Below, piece by piece: positions 30,937 to 39,672 of a stretch of 64,000 bases of DNA. The notes under the pieces are model-generated. The model saw only the letters and a list, made by a program, of their open reading frames with translations. It did not search any database and was not told where the DNA came from. The position numbers and the translations under genes are program-made. Source of the DNA: Ectopseudomonas chengduensis (GTDB lineage Bacteria; Pseudomonadota; Gammaproteobacteria; Pseudomonadales; Pseudomonadaceae). The stretch lies in the NCBI RefSeq assembly GCF_900102635.1, contig NZ_FMZQ01000008.1:1-64000 (forward strand), read 5' to 3'. How positions within the stretch are numbered: the first letter of the stretch is position 1; every line of letters starts with the position of its first letter.

Positions 30937-31761
30937 TCAGCGACTGTTCACGCGTTGTTCGAGCATCACTCGATTTGCCACCGATACCAGCTCACCGGTA
31001 TCGGTCAACAGGGTGGTTTTCACTGTGCCGATCTCTTCGATCTGCCCTTCGACCTCACCAACCTGCACTTGTTGCCCGACCTGATACAGCTCGCGCACAT
31101 AAATGCCAGCGAGAATCTGGCTGGCGATATCGCGACTACCCAGGCCCAATGCCAGCGCGACCGCCAGGCCAACGGAAATCAGCACGATGGCGATCACGTT
31201 GTTGAGCAGGTCGGTCTTGATCTCCAGCTGACCGATGGCCACGGAGATGCTGATGATGATGACCAGACCTTGCGCGACCCGCCCCAGCCCGTTGGCATAC
31301 TCCAGACCGACGCCTTCGGCAGCGCCGCGCACCAGGCTGCTGACCAGTTGCGCCAGCAGCACACCGGCAAGCAGCACCAGGGCGGCGCCGAAGACTTTGG
31401 GCAGGTACAGCGCCAGCACGTCGAGGGTCGCGGAAACCCGTTGCAGACCAAGCGATTCAGCGGCCGAAACCAGGAAGATCAGCAGCACGAACCAATAGAC
31501 GATCTTGCCGATCAGGGTCGATACCGGCGCGTGAATGCCGACGCGCGCCAGCAGCTTGGTCAGACCGGTACCTGTCATCAGGCGATCCAGTCCGACCTTG
31601 CCGAGCAGCTTGGACAGCAGCGTGTCGAGCAACTTGGCCACGACGAAGCCAAGCAGTACCAACACCAGCGCAACGAACAGGTTGGGAATGAATCCGGCAA
31701 CCTTGGTCCACAATGCGGTCATCGCGGAGATCAGGCTTTGGGTCCAGGGATCGAGTTCCAT
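30937..31761 (-). CDS. cmpX: CmpX, small mechanosensitive channel-like membrane protein
   Basis: The 274-aa protein has four to six hydrophobic helices (FIPNLFVALVLVLLGFVVAKL, IGKIVYWFVLLIFLVSA, LPKVFGAALVLLAGVLLAQL) followed by an MscS-like segment (VGLAVALALGLGSRDIASQILAGIYVRELYQVGQQVQVG in parts). In pseudomonads CmpX affects SigX activity and envelope stress. ATG 31761 (MELDPW) gives the expected 274 aa, matching the family; the upstream start at 31821 would overlap cfrX. One nucleotide separates it from cfrX. Confidence 0.9.
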   Translation of the reverse strand: MELDPWTQSLISAMTALWTKVAGFIPNLFVALVLVLLGFVVAKLLDTLLSKLLGKVGLDRLMTGTGLTKLLARVGIHAPVSTLIGKIVYWFVLLIFLVSAAESLGLQRVSATLDVLALYLPKVFGAALVLLAGVLLAQLVSSLVRGAAEGVGLEYANGLGRVAQGLVIIISISVAIGQLEIKTDLLNNVIAIVLISVGLAVALALGLGSRDIASQILAGIYVRELYQVGQQVQVGEVEGQIEEIGTVKTTLLTDTGELVSVANRVMLEQRVNSR

Positions 31762-31762
31762 T

Positions 31763-32008
31763 TCAGTCAGCCTTATCAGCAGAAGCAGAGGATTGGGTAC
31801 GGCGCGAAACCGGCGCGACATGCGCCGAACCGTTGTTCAGGGCGATCATCAGGGCCTGCGCCCAGTGGCCTACCAGGCTGAACAGGTCACCAGCGCCGAC
31901 CTGGCGGTTGGCGGTCTTGAGAACCCGGTGCAGGCAAGCATCGTCGTCATGGCTGGACGACGAGGACTTGAGCAAATCGCGTAGAGACTCTTCGAATGGA
32001 TCGTGCAT
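31763..32008 (-). CDS. cfrX: CfrX family small protein
   Basis: The 81-aa acidic soluble protein begins MHDPFEESLRDLLKS, then a Ser/Asp stretch SSSSSHDDDACL and a helical region GAGDLFSLVGHWAQALMIALN. It is conserved only beside cmpX in pseudomonads and no biochemical role is established. ATG 32008 follows GAGGTGCGC; an upstream in-frame codon at 32029 is less likely. Confidence 0.85.
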   Translation of the reverse strand: MHDPFEESLRDLLKSSSSSHDDDACLHRVLKTANRQVGAGDLFSLVGHWAQALMIALNNGSAHVAPVSRRTQSSASADKAD

Positions 32009-32063
32009 GCGCACCTCACGGGATGTCACGGCTAGACGCAGTAGCCGGCGGATGAGTCACACA

Positions 32064-33050
32064 TCACAGCCAACGCCAACGTCGAAAAAGCAGCAGTTGA
32101 CCCAGCGCCAGAAGGACCATAAGGCCGCAGGCGATGAAGAAACCAATCGGACTTTCAGAACCCGGAATCCCGCCGACATTGATGCCCAGCAGCCCCGTGA
32201 GAAAGGTCAGCGGCAGGAACATCCCGGTGATCACGGTGAAGCGATACATGATGCGATTCATGCGCTCACCGAGACGCCGGCTTTCCGCCTCCAGTACCAG
32301 GCCGACGCGCTCGCGAATCAGCTCCAGCTCTTCCAGATAGCGGGTCAGGCGATTGTTAAGCTCGTTCCAGTAGTCACCGTCGTCCTCGACGAACCAGGGC
32401 TGTCGATTACGCACCAGCTGCGCGTAGAGATCGCGCTGCGGCGCGAGAAACCGACGCAAGCTGGCCGCACGCCGACGCACCTGCAACACCAGGCCGTGAT
32501 CGGGACGATACCGCTCATCACCATCGAGGCCATCCTCCTCGACGTCGAGCTGCTCGCTCAACTCGGCGATCAGATCATCGACGCGACTGGTGAGGTGACG
32601 GGCGAGCTCCAGGAGTAGCTCTGACGACGTCTTCGGCCCCTTGCCCGCCAACAGATCGGCAATCAGTGCATCGGTCGCGAGCAATGGACGCTGACGCAGG
32701 GAGATAACCCGCCGGGCATCGGCGAAGATACGTACCGAAACCATGTCTTCCGGTTCTGCGCCGGGATTACGGTTGACCCCGCGCAAGAACAACAGCAGCT
32801 CATCGTCGGGCAGGGGCAATAGACGCGGCCGGGTATTTTCCTCGAGCAGCAGGTTGCAGCTGAATTCATCCAGCCCGCTGTGCTCACGTAACCAGCGCTG
32901 TGACTGCTCCTGGCCGCGATCCCAGTGCAGCCACAGGCTTTCCTGCTCGCCTAGCTGCAGGCCATCCAGTTCATGCCGAGTAATGCTGCGTGCACCGCCC
33001 CGACCATCGAGCACGAAGGCATGCAGCAACGCCGAATCCTGATCCTGCAT
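32064..33050 (-). CDS. cmaX: CmaX, CorA/ZntB-type divalent cation transporter
   Basis: The 328-aa protein has a cytoplasmic N-terminal domain and two C-terminal helices (VITGMFLPLTFLTGLLGI, IGFFIACGLMVLLALGQLLLF). The loop reads GINVGGIPG instead of the GMN of CorA, like the GIN of ZntB-type members, so zinc or another divalent ion is as likely as magnesium. The long stalk helix (LEELELIRERVGLVLEAES) is typical. It is part of the rraA-cmaX-cfrX-cmpX leftward series; rraA ends 4 nt upstream. Confidence 0.88.
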   Translation of the reverse strand: MQDQDSALLHAFVLDGRGGARSITRHELDGLQLGEQESLWLHWDRGQEQSQRWLREHSGLDEFSCNLLLEENTRPRLLPLPDDELLLFLRGVNRNPGAEPEDMVSVRIFADARRVISLRQRPLLATDALIADLLAGKGPKTSSELLLELARHLTSRVDDLIAELSEQLDVEEDGLDGDERYRPDHGLVLQVRRRAASLRRFLAPQRDLYAQLVRNRQPWFVEDDGDYWNELNNRLTRYLEELELIRERVGLVLEAESRRLGERMNRIMYRFTVITGMFLPLTFLTGLLGINVGGIPGSESPIGFFIACGLMVLLALGQLLLFRRWRWL

Positions 33051-33054
33051 CGGC

Positions 33055-33543
33055 TTATTCCGGCATGCTCAGGGCTTGCGGGGAAACGATGATGCCGTTG
33101 TTGTCGGCGTACAGATAATCGCCCGGCTTGAAGGTCACGCCGCCAAAGCTGACGGGCACATTCAGGTCGCCAATGCCGCGCTTGTCGGTCTTCATCGGAT
33201 GACTGGCCAGCGCCTGCACGCCCAGATCGGTCTGCGCGATGACGTCGACGTCACGGATGCAGCCATATACGACGATGCCTTCCCAGCCGTTCTTCGCGGC
33301 CTTCTCGGCCAGCATGTCACCGAGCAGCGCACGTCGCAGGGAACCGCCGCCATCCACGACCAGGACCTTGCCCTGACCAGGCAGATCGACCTGCTCCTTC
33401 ACCAGCGAGTTGTCCTCATGGCACTTGATGGTGACGATCTGACCGCCGAAAGAATCGCGGCCGCCGTAGTTGGCGAACATGGGCTCGACGACCTGAACCA
33501 GTTCCGGATAGGCATCGCACAGATCAGGGGTGATGTAGTGCAT
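33055..33543 (-). CDS. rraA: Regulator of RNase E activity RraA
   Basis: The 162-aa protein shows the RraA fold: [62 protein letters not shown] and [16 protein letters not shown]. RraA binds RNase E or a degradosome helicase and slows RNA decay. It is often misnamed a menaquinone methyltransferase. ATG 33543 behind AAGGAG gives the family's normal length. Confidence 0.93.
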   Translation of the reverse strand: MHYITPDLCDAYPELVQVVEPMFANYGGRDSFGGQIVTIKCHEDNSLVKEQVDLPGQGKVLVVDGGGSLRRALLGDMLAEKAAKNGWEGIVVYGCIRDVDVIAQTDLGVQALASHPMKTDKRGIGDLNVPVSFGGVTFKPGDYLYADNNGIIVSPQALSMPE

Positions 33544-33756
33544 GACAGAACTCCTTTCGACAATGGATGAGAAGGCAGCCACCTTCATGGACCTGCTTGA
33601 AGCGGGACAATTCAGCATCGCGCTATCGCTGCGAACTCGCCCGACATGAACGACAAACAAGCACTTGAACCTGAAATGACCACCCACACATGATGCGTCA
33701 CATCTTACCGCTAAGCCCGTGCCGAAGAAACGGCCGGGACGATCTCAAGCAGCAGC

Positions 33757-34746
33757 TCAAGATCCTATAGCAGAGGCCTGATCGGCAAAGCCGGCGGGCA
33801 GTTGCAGATGCTGCAACCAGTATTCGGTCAAGGGCCACACCTCGCGCTGCGCCTCCTTGCTGACCAGCATTTCGATATGCCCGAAGTCACTGGAGAAACC
33901 GTTCTCCTTGCCCAGCAGCAAGAACCGCGACGGCGCCGCACTGCACTGTTCCAGCAGCTTGCGACAGGCCCAGGCTGGATCCTGCTGATCGGCCGCAGCT
34001 CCTACCGCCAGAATCGGCACGCGCACCTGAGCCAGGCCCGCCCACCAATCCTGATCAGCATCACCGAAACGCCCGAACAGCCTGAGCCAGCGTAGGGTTT
34101 CCAGTGCCAGGCCGGTCGGCTCGTCTTCAGGGCCGCGCTTCAGCCGACGCCCGGACAGGTAGGGAAAGGCACGCAGCAGCAGGCGACCGCCCCACTCCAC
34201 AGGCGGCAGCTTGAGCGGCCAGTAGATACGGCTGACCTGGCTGCCGAACAATGCCGCCGAACGCGCACGCGACTCGTCGAGATAACCGCCCCCCAGCGCC
34301 GCCGCCAGAATCACTCCACCGAGGGAGTGGCCGACCCAGTGCGCGGCTTGCCCGGTCTGCTCGATGATGAAATCAGCAATGGCTGGCAGGTCATAGCGCA
34401 CGTACTGCGCCACGTGGTTGTCTCGATAGTTTTCGTTGCGCGGCGACAGGCCGTGGCCGCGCATTTCGGCGATCCACACATCGAACCCCGCGCGCGCCAG
34501 GTAAGGCCCCAGGCCAATGCCCTTGGGCGAATACCAGAAGCGCCGATTGGAAAAGCTGCCGTGCAGCAATACCACGGGCACGCCACGCTCGCCTTCTGCC
34601 CCTGCGCGGCCGAGCCGGGTCAAGGCCAGCTCGACGCTGGAGTCCGGGCTGTTGTTGGGCTTGAGAAGATAGACGTCTTCACTGAGATCGCCACGCAGTT
34701 CGGCACTCATCAGGGAAACGGGAAAAAGCTCACTACTGCTTTGCAT
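33757..34746 (-). CDS. Alpha/beta-hydrolase (esterase/lipase family)
   Basis: The 329-aa cytoplasmic hydrolase has the nucleophile elbow VGHSLGGVI, an oxyanion HGSFSNRRFW motif near residue 62, an acid region (LAVGAAADQQDPA) and a terminal His in FGHIEML. All three catalytic elements are visible. The lid segment (WPLKLPPVEWGG) is typical of the family next to ppsA in Pseudomonas. Its substrate is unknown. It starts with ATG 34746. Confidence 0.82.
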   Translation of the reverse strand: MQSSSELFPVSLMSAELRGDLSEDVYLLKPNNSPDSSVELALTRLGRAGAEGERGVPVVLLHGSFSNRRFWYSPKGIGLGPYLARAGFDVWIAEMRGHGLSPRNENYRDNHVAQYVRYDLPAIADFIIEQTGQAAHWVGHSLGGVILAAALGGGYLDESRARSAALFGSQVSRIYWPLKLPPVEWGGRLLLRAFPYLSGRRLKRGPEDEPTGLALETLRWLRLFGRFGDADQDWWAGLAQVRVPILAVGAAADQQDPAWACRKLLEQCSAAPSRFLLLGKENGFSSDFGHIEMLVSKEAQREVWPLTEYWLQHLQLPAGFADQASAIGS

Positions 34747-34870
34747 GGATCAGATGACCGCACTGGCGAGACGCCATAAAAGAATAATGACACGCATAAA
34801 AAACCGCCGGGAGCGATATTGCATATCGCTGGCGACGGCTTGGGATGACTGGCAAAACACGATGACCACC

Positions 34871-34897
34871 AAAAAGGGCGGGATCAACCCGCCCTTT
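34871..34897 (-). terminator. Terminator after ppsA
   Basis: AAAGGGCGGG / CCCGCCCTTT around ATCAA; on the minus strand it is followed by TTTTTGG. Confidence 0.88.
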
Positions 34898-34915
34898 CTG
34901 GATCGATCACAGACC

Positions 34916-37288
34916 TCAGGCTGGCTGAGCCTCAGCCAGGAAGAACCAGGTGTCGAGTACCGAGTCCGGATTCAGCGACACGCTCTCGATCCCCTGCTCC
35001 ATCAGCCACTTGGCCAGATCTGGATGGTCCGACGGACCCTGGCCGCAGATGCCGATGTACTTGCCAGCCTTGTTGCAGGCAGCGATGGCATTGGCCAACA
35101 GCTTCTTCACCGCAGGGTTACGCTCATCGAACAGATGGGCAACGATGCCGGAGTCACGGTCCAGGCCCAGAGTCAGCTGGGTCAGGTCGTTGGAGCCGAT
35201 GGAGAAACCGTCGAAGAACTCGAGGAACTCTTCGGCCAGAATGGCGTTGGACGGCAGTTCGCACATCATGATGACTTTCAGGCCATCCTGACCACGGGCC
35301 AGGCCATTGCTGGCCAGCAGCTCGACCACTTGCGAGGCCTCACCCAGGGTACGCACGAACGGCACCATGATCTCGACGTTGGTCAGCCCCATCTCGTTGC
35401 GCACTTTCTTCAACGCGCGGCATTCCAGCTCGAAGCAGTCACGGAAGGATTCGCTGATGTAGCGCGAAGCACCACGGAAGCCCAGCATCGGGTTTTCTTC
35501 TTCCGGCTCGTACAGCTTGCCGCCGATCAGGTTGGCGTATTCGTTGGACTTGAAGTCCGACAGGCGCACGATGACTTTCTTCGGCCAGAAGGCGGCGGCC
35601 AGGGTGCTGATACCCTCGACCAGCTTCTCGACGTAGAAGTCGACCGGATCGCCGTAACCGGCGATGCGTTTCTCGACGCTGTCCTTGATCTCCGGCGGCA
35701 GGCTGGAGAAGTTCAGCAGCGCTTTCGGGTGCACGCCGATCATGCGGTTGATGATGAATTCCAGGCGAGCCAGGCCAACACCTTCGTTCGGCAGTTGAGC
35801 GAAATCGAAAGCGCGATCCGGGTTACCGACATTCATCATGATCTTGAACGGCAGATCCGGCATGGCGTCGACCGAGTTCTTGCGAATGTCGAAGCCCAGT
35901 TCGCCTTCGAAGATGAAACCGGTATCGCCTTCGGCGCAGGATACGGTCACGCCCTGACCGTCCTTCAGCACGCTGGTGGCATTGCCGCAACCGACCACGG
36001 CCGGAATGCCCAGCTCACGGGCGATGATTGCCGCGTGGCAGGTACGCCCGCCGCGGTTGGTGACGATGGCGCTGGCGCGCTTCATCACCGGCTCCCAGTC
36101 CGGGTCGGTCATGTCAGAGACCAGCACGTCGCCCGGCTGCACCTTGTCCATCTCGGATACGTCGTGGATCACGCGTACCTTGCCGGCGCCGATGCGCTGG
36201 CCGATGGCACGGCCTTCGACCAGCACAGTGCCCTTCTCTTTCAGCAGGTAGCGCTCCATCACGGTGGCGCTGGCGCGGCTCTTCACGGTTTCCGGACGGG
36301 CCTGCACGATGTACAGCTTACCGTCATCACCGTCCTTGGCCCACTCGATGTCCATCGGGCGGCCGTAATGTTTCTCGATGATCAGCGCCTGCTTGGCCAG
36401 CTCGCTGACCTCGGCGTCGGTGATGCAGAAACGCGCGCGCTCGGCACGGTCGACTTCGACGGTCTTCACCGAGCGACCAGCCTTGGCTTCGTCGCCGTAG
36501 ATCATCTTGATCGCCTTGCTGCCCAGGTTGCGACGCAGGATCGCCGGACGGCCCGCTTCCAGGGTTGGCTTGTGCACGTAAAACTCGTCAGGGTTCACCG
36601 CGCCCTGCACCACGGTCTCGCCGAGGCCGTAGGCGCCGGTGATAAACACCACATCACGGAAACCGGATTCGGTGTCCAGGGTGAACATCACACCGGCGGT
36701 ACCAGTTTCCGAACGCACCATGCGCTGCACGCCGGCAGACAGAGCGACCAGCTTGTGGTCGAAGCCCTGGTGCACGCGGTAGGCGATGGCACGATCGTTG
36801 AACAGGGAAGCGAAGACTTCCTTGGCAGCGCGAATCACGTTGTCCACACCGCGGATATTGAGGAAGGTTTCCTGCTGCCCCGCAAAAGAGGCGTCCGGCA
36901 GGTCTTCGGCGGTGGCGGAGGAACGCACGGCCACGGCCATGTTGTCGTTGCCGGCGCTCATGGTGGCGAAGGCTTCGCGGATCTGCTTGTCCAGCTCAGC
37001 CGGGAACTCGGCGTCCATCACCCACTGGCGAATCTGCGCGCCGGTCTTGGCCAGGGCGTTGACGTCATCGACATCGAGTGCGTCAAGCGCCGCGTGGATC
37101 TGCGCATTCAGGCCGCTTTGCTCGAGAAAATCGCGGTAGGCCTGAGCCGTAGTGGCGAAACCGCCGGGAACCGAGACACCGGCACCGGCCAGGTTACTGA
37201 TCATCTCGCCGAGGGATGCGTTCTTGCCCCCCACATGCTCAACATCGTGATTGCCGAGCTTATCGAGGGAAACTACGTACTCTACCAA
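34916..37288 (-). CDS. ppsA: Phosphoenolpyruvate synthase
   Basis: The 790-aa enzyme makes PEP from pyruvate and ATP for gluconeogenesis. N-terminal ATP-grasp domain: [34 protein letters not shown]; phosphohistidine domain: [24 protein letters not shown] with the catalytic His; C-terminal TIM barrel: [46 protein letters not shown] with the active-site Cys. The start is TTG at 37288 behind GGAGAG, which gives the family length; the longer frame from 37336 lacks support. It is divergent from ppsR, its regulator. Confidence 0.96.
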   Translation of the reverse strand: MVEYVVSLDKLGNHDVEHVGGKNASLGEMISNLAGAGVSVPGGFATTAQAYRDFLEQSGLNAQIHAALDALDVDDVNALAKTGAQIRQWVMDAEFPAELDKQIREAFATMSAGNDNMAVAVRSSATAEDLPDASFAGQQETFLNIRGVDNVIRAAKEVFASLFNDRAIAYRVHQGFDHKLVALSAGVQRMVRSETGTAGVMFTLDTESGFRDVVFITGAYGLGETVVQGAVNPDEFYVHKPTLEAGRPAILRRNLGSKAIKMIYGDEAKAGRSVKTVEVDRAERARFCITDAEVSELAKQALIIEKHYGRPMDIEWAKDGDDGKLYIVQARPETVKSRASATVMERYLLKEKGTVLVEGRAIGQRIGAGKVRVIHDVSEMDKVQPGDVLVSDMTDPDWEPVMKRASAIVTNRGGRTCHAAIIARELGIPAVVGCGNATSVLKDGQGVTVSCAEGDTGFIFEGELGFDIRKNSVDAMPDLPFKIMMNVGNPDRAFDFAQLPNEGVGLARLEFIINRMIGVHPKALLNFSSLPPEIKDSVEKRIAGYGDPVDFYVEKLVEGISTLAAAFWPKKVIVRLSDFKSNEYANLIGGKLYEPEEENPMLGFRGASRYISESFRDCFELECRALKKVRNEMGLTNVEIMVPFVRTLGEASQVVELLASNGLARGQDGLKVIMMCELPSNAILAEEFLEFFDGFSIGSNDLTQLTLGLDRDSGIVAHLFDERNPAVKKLLANAIAACNKAGKYIGICGQGPSDHPDLAKWLMEQGIESVSLNPDSVLDTWFFLAEAQPA

Positions 37289-37468
37289 GGTGATCTCTCC
37301 ACTAACTGTATTGGAAAAGCTCAGTGGGCTGCGCAATGTCGAACGACCGAGGTCGCGCGATTGTGGCCTTGCCCTTGTATAAGTAACAATGCCGAACCCG
37401 GTGGGCCCGGCGTAAAACGCGGCCTATCATAGCCAAGAATCGAACTCAGCTTAAGGCCTTTGGCGCAA

Positions 37469-38287
37469 ATGAAACGAACCGCTTTCTTCATCTCCGACGG
37501 CACCGGCATCACGGCCGAAACCTTGGGCCAGAGCTTGCTCGCACAGTTCGAGAACATTCAGTTCACCAAACTGACGCGCCCTTATATCGACAGCATCGAA
37601 AAAGCGCGCGCCATGGTACAACAAATCGATGCCGCCGCTGAAAGGGACGGCGCCCGCCCGATCATCTTCGACACCATCGTCAACCGCGATATTCGTGCGA
37701 TCCTCGATACCGCCAATGGTTTCATGATCGATATTTTCTCGACCTTCCTTTCCCCCCTGGAGCAGGAGCTGAGCTCGCACTCCTCCTACTCGGTCGGCAA
37801 GTCACACTCCATCGGCCAGCACTCCAACTACATGGAGCGCATCGAGGCGGTGAACTTCGCCCTCGACAACGATGATGGCGCCCGCACCCACTATTACGAC
37901 AAGGCCGATCTGATCCTGGTCGGCGTGTCGCGCTGCGGCAAGACGCCTACCTGTCTGTACATGGCCATGCAGTACGGCATCCGCGCCGCCAACTACCCGC
38001 TGACCGAAGACGACATGGAGCGCCTGCAGCTCCCAGACTCACTGAAAAAGTACCGCGACAAGCTGTTCGGCCTGACCATCGACCCGGATCGTCTCACCGC
38101 CATCCGCCACGAGCGCAAGCCCAACAGCCGCTACGCCAGCTTCGCCCAGTGCGAGTTCGAAGTGCGCGAGGTGGAAGGCCTGTTCCGCCGCGAAAACATT
38201 GCCTTCATCAACTCCACGCATTTCTCGGTCGAGGAAATTTCGGCCAAGATTCTGGTGGAAAAAGGTGTTGAAAGACGCCTTAAATGA
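37469..38287 (+). CDS. ppsR: PEP synthase regulatory protein (bifunctional kinase/phosphorylase)
   Basis: The 272-aa protein phosphorylates PpsA using ADP and reverses it with phosphate (DUF299). Motifs: [57 protein letters not shown] (P-loop-like) and [21 protein letters not shown] 37469 is preferred to a TTG at 37460. The 180-bp gap to ppsA must contain both promoters. Confidence 0.95.
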   Translation: MKRTAFFISDGTGITAETLGQSLLAQFENIQFTKLTRPYIDSIEKARAMVQQIDAAAERDGARPIIFDTIVNRDIRAILDTANGFMIDIFSTFLSPLEQELSSHSSYSVGKSHSIGQHSNYMERIEAVNFALDNDDGARTHYYDKADLILVGVSRCGKTPTCLYMAMQYGIRAANYPLTEDDMERLQLPDSLKKYRDKLFGLTIDPDRLTAIRHERKPNSRYASFAQCEFEVREVEGLFRRENIAFINSTHFSVEEISAKILVEKGVERRLK

Positions 38288-38314
38288 TCGCTGCAAGCCC
38301 ATGTTTAAAAAGGG

Positions 38315-38340
38315 AAAAGGCTCGAAACTTCGAGCCTTTT
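38315..38340. terminator. Bidirectional terminator between ppsR and prpF
   Basis: AAAAGGCTCGAA / TTCGAGCCTTTT around AC, perfect. Confidence 0.92.
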
Positions 38341-38352
38341 CTCATTCAGGGC

Positions 38353-39540
38353 CTAGAAGCTTTCAGCGGGTACGCGCACCCAGCCTTCCATCAGGATGCG
38401 CGCACTGCGGCTCATCACCGCCTTGGTCACCGTCCACTGACCATCGACCCGCTTGGCCTGCGCGCCGACACGCAAGGTGCCGGACGGATGGCCGAAACGC
38501 ACCGCCTCGCGCTCGCCGCCACCAGCCGCCAGGTTGACCAGCGTGCCCGGAATCGCTGCCGCCGTACCGATGGCCACCGCGCAGGTGCCCATCATCGCGT
38601 GGTGCAGCTTGCCCATGGACAGCGCCCGCACCAGCAAATCGACCTCGCCGGCCTTCACGTCCTTGCCGCTGGAGGTGCGGTAGTCCTTGGGCGGACTGAC
38701 GAAGGCGATCTTCGGGGTGTGCTGACGTGTCGCAGCCTCCTCGGCCGTTTTGATCAGTCCCATGCGCAGCGCACCGGCAACGCGGATCTGCTCGAAGCGC
38801 GCCAGTTGCGCCGGATCGCCGTTGATAGCCTCGCGCAGCTCGGTGCCTTGGTAGCCGATGTCCTCGGCATTGACGAAGATCGTCGGGATACCAGCCGTGA
38901 TCATGGTCGCCTTGAAGGTGCCGACACCCGGCACTTCGAGGTCATCGACCAGATTGCCGGTGGGAAACATCGAGCCACCCTCTTCGCCGTCATCGGACGG
39001 ATCGAGGAACTCCAGCACGATCTCCGCTGCCGGGAAGGTCACACCGTCCAGCTCGAAGTCGCCGGTTTCCTGCACCTGGCCATTGCTGACCGGCACATGG
39101 GCGATGATGGTTTTCTGGATATTGGCCTGCCAGATGCGCACCACGCAGGTGCCGTTCTCGGGAATCCGCGCGGGATCGACCAGGCCGGCGTGGATGGCGA
39201 AGGCGCCAGCCGCCGTGGACAGGTTGCCGCAGTTGCCGCTCCAGTCGACGAAGGCCTTGTCGATTGAGACCTGACCGTAGAGGTAGTCGACATCGTGATC
39301 AGGCTGGCTGCTTTTCGACAGAATCACGCATTTGGAGGTGCTCGACGTGGCGCCGCCCATGCCGTCGATCTGCGCCGAGTACGGATCGGGGCTGCCGATC
39401 ACTCGCATGAACAGCCTGTCGCGCGCCTCGCCCGGCACCTGGCAACGCTCAGGCAGATCCTGCAGGCGGAAGAAAACGCCCTTGCTGGTGCCGCCACGCA
39501 TGTAGGTGGCGGGGATTTTCACTTGCGGTAAATGGGACAT
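38353..39540 (-). CDS. prpF: PrpF, AcnD-accessory aconitate isomerase-like protein
   Basis: The 395-aa protein is a diaminopimelate epimerase-like PrpF that isomerises the methylaconitate product of AcnD so that propionate catabolism can proceed. Motifs: YMRGGTSKGVFFRL, IGSPDPYSAQIDGMGGATS, WSGNCGNLSTAAGAFAI, VIPGTLVN and FGHPSGTLRVG. The two half-site Gly/Cys/Ser motifs are present. ATG 39540 (MSHLPQVK) is chosen over an upstream frame running through a REP element. It is the last gene of the prp operon, after a 132-bp gap with that element and a hairpin. Confidence 0.94.
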   Translation of the reverse strand: MSHLPQVKIPATYMRGGTSKGVFFRLQDLPERCQVPGEARDRLFMRVIGSPDPYSAQIDGMGGATSSTSKCVILSKSSQPDHDVDYLYGQVSIDKAFVDWSGNCGNLSTAAGAFAIHAGLVDPARIPENGTCVVRIWQANIQKTIIAHVPVSNGQVQETGDFELDGVTFPAAEIVLEFLDPSDDGEEGGSMFPTGNLVDDLEVPGVGTFKATMITAGIPTIFVNAEDIGYQGTELREAINGDPAQLARFEQIRVAGALRMGLIKTAEEAATRQHTPKIAFVSPPKDYRTSSGKDVKAGEVDLLVRALSMGKLHHAMMGTCAVAIGTAAAIPGTLVNLAAGGGEREAVRFGHPSGTLRVGAQAKRVDGQWTVTKAVMSRSARILMEGWVRVPAESF

Positions 39541-39558
39541 ACACGCAGCCCTGAAAAA

Positions 39559-39618
39559 GTAGCCCGGATGCAATCCGGGAATGACGACGCAGTTCTCCCC
39601 GGATTGCATCCGGGCTAC
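39559..39618. repeat. REP-like palindrome, type A copy 2
   Basis: GTAGCCCGGATGCAATCCGG and its inverted copy flank about 20 bp, the best-conserved copy of the family seen at 16312 and 43590. It lies between acnD and prpF. A second hairpin (GCCGGCCC/GGGCCGGC) at 39638-39659 follows on the acnD side. Confidence 0.8.
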
Positions 39619-39672
39619 GCGCACCTATAGGAGTTGTGCCGGCCCATTGACGGGCCGGCATGTCGCGTCAGG

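Noticed and set aside
34745..37432. An 895-codon rightward frame opposite ppsA
   Set aside because: Shadow of ppsA; hydrophobic/His-rich composition typical of antisense frames.
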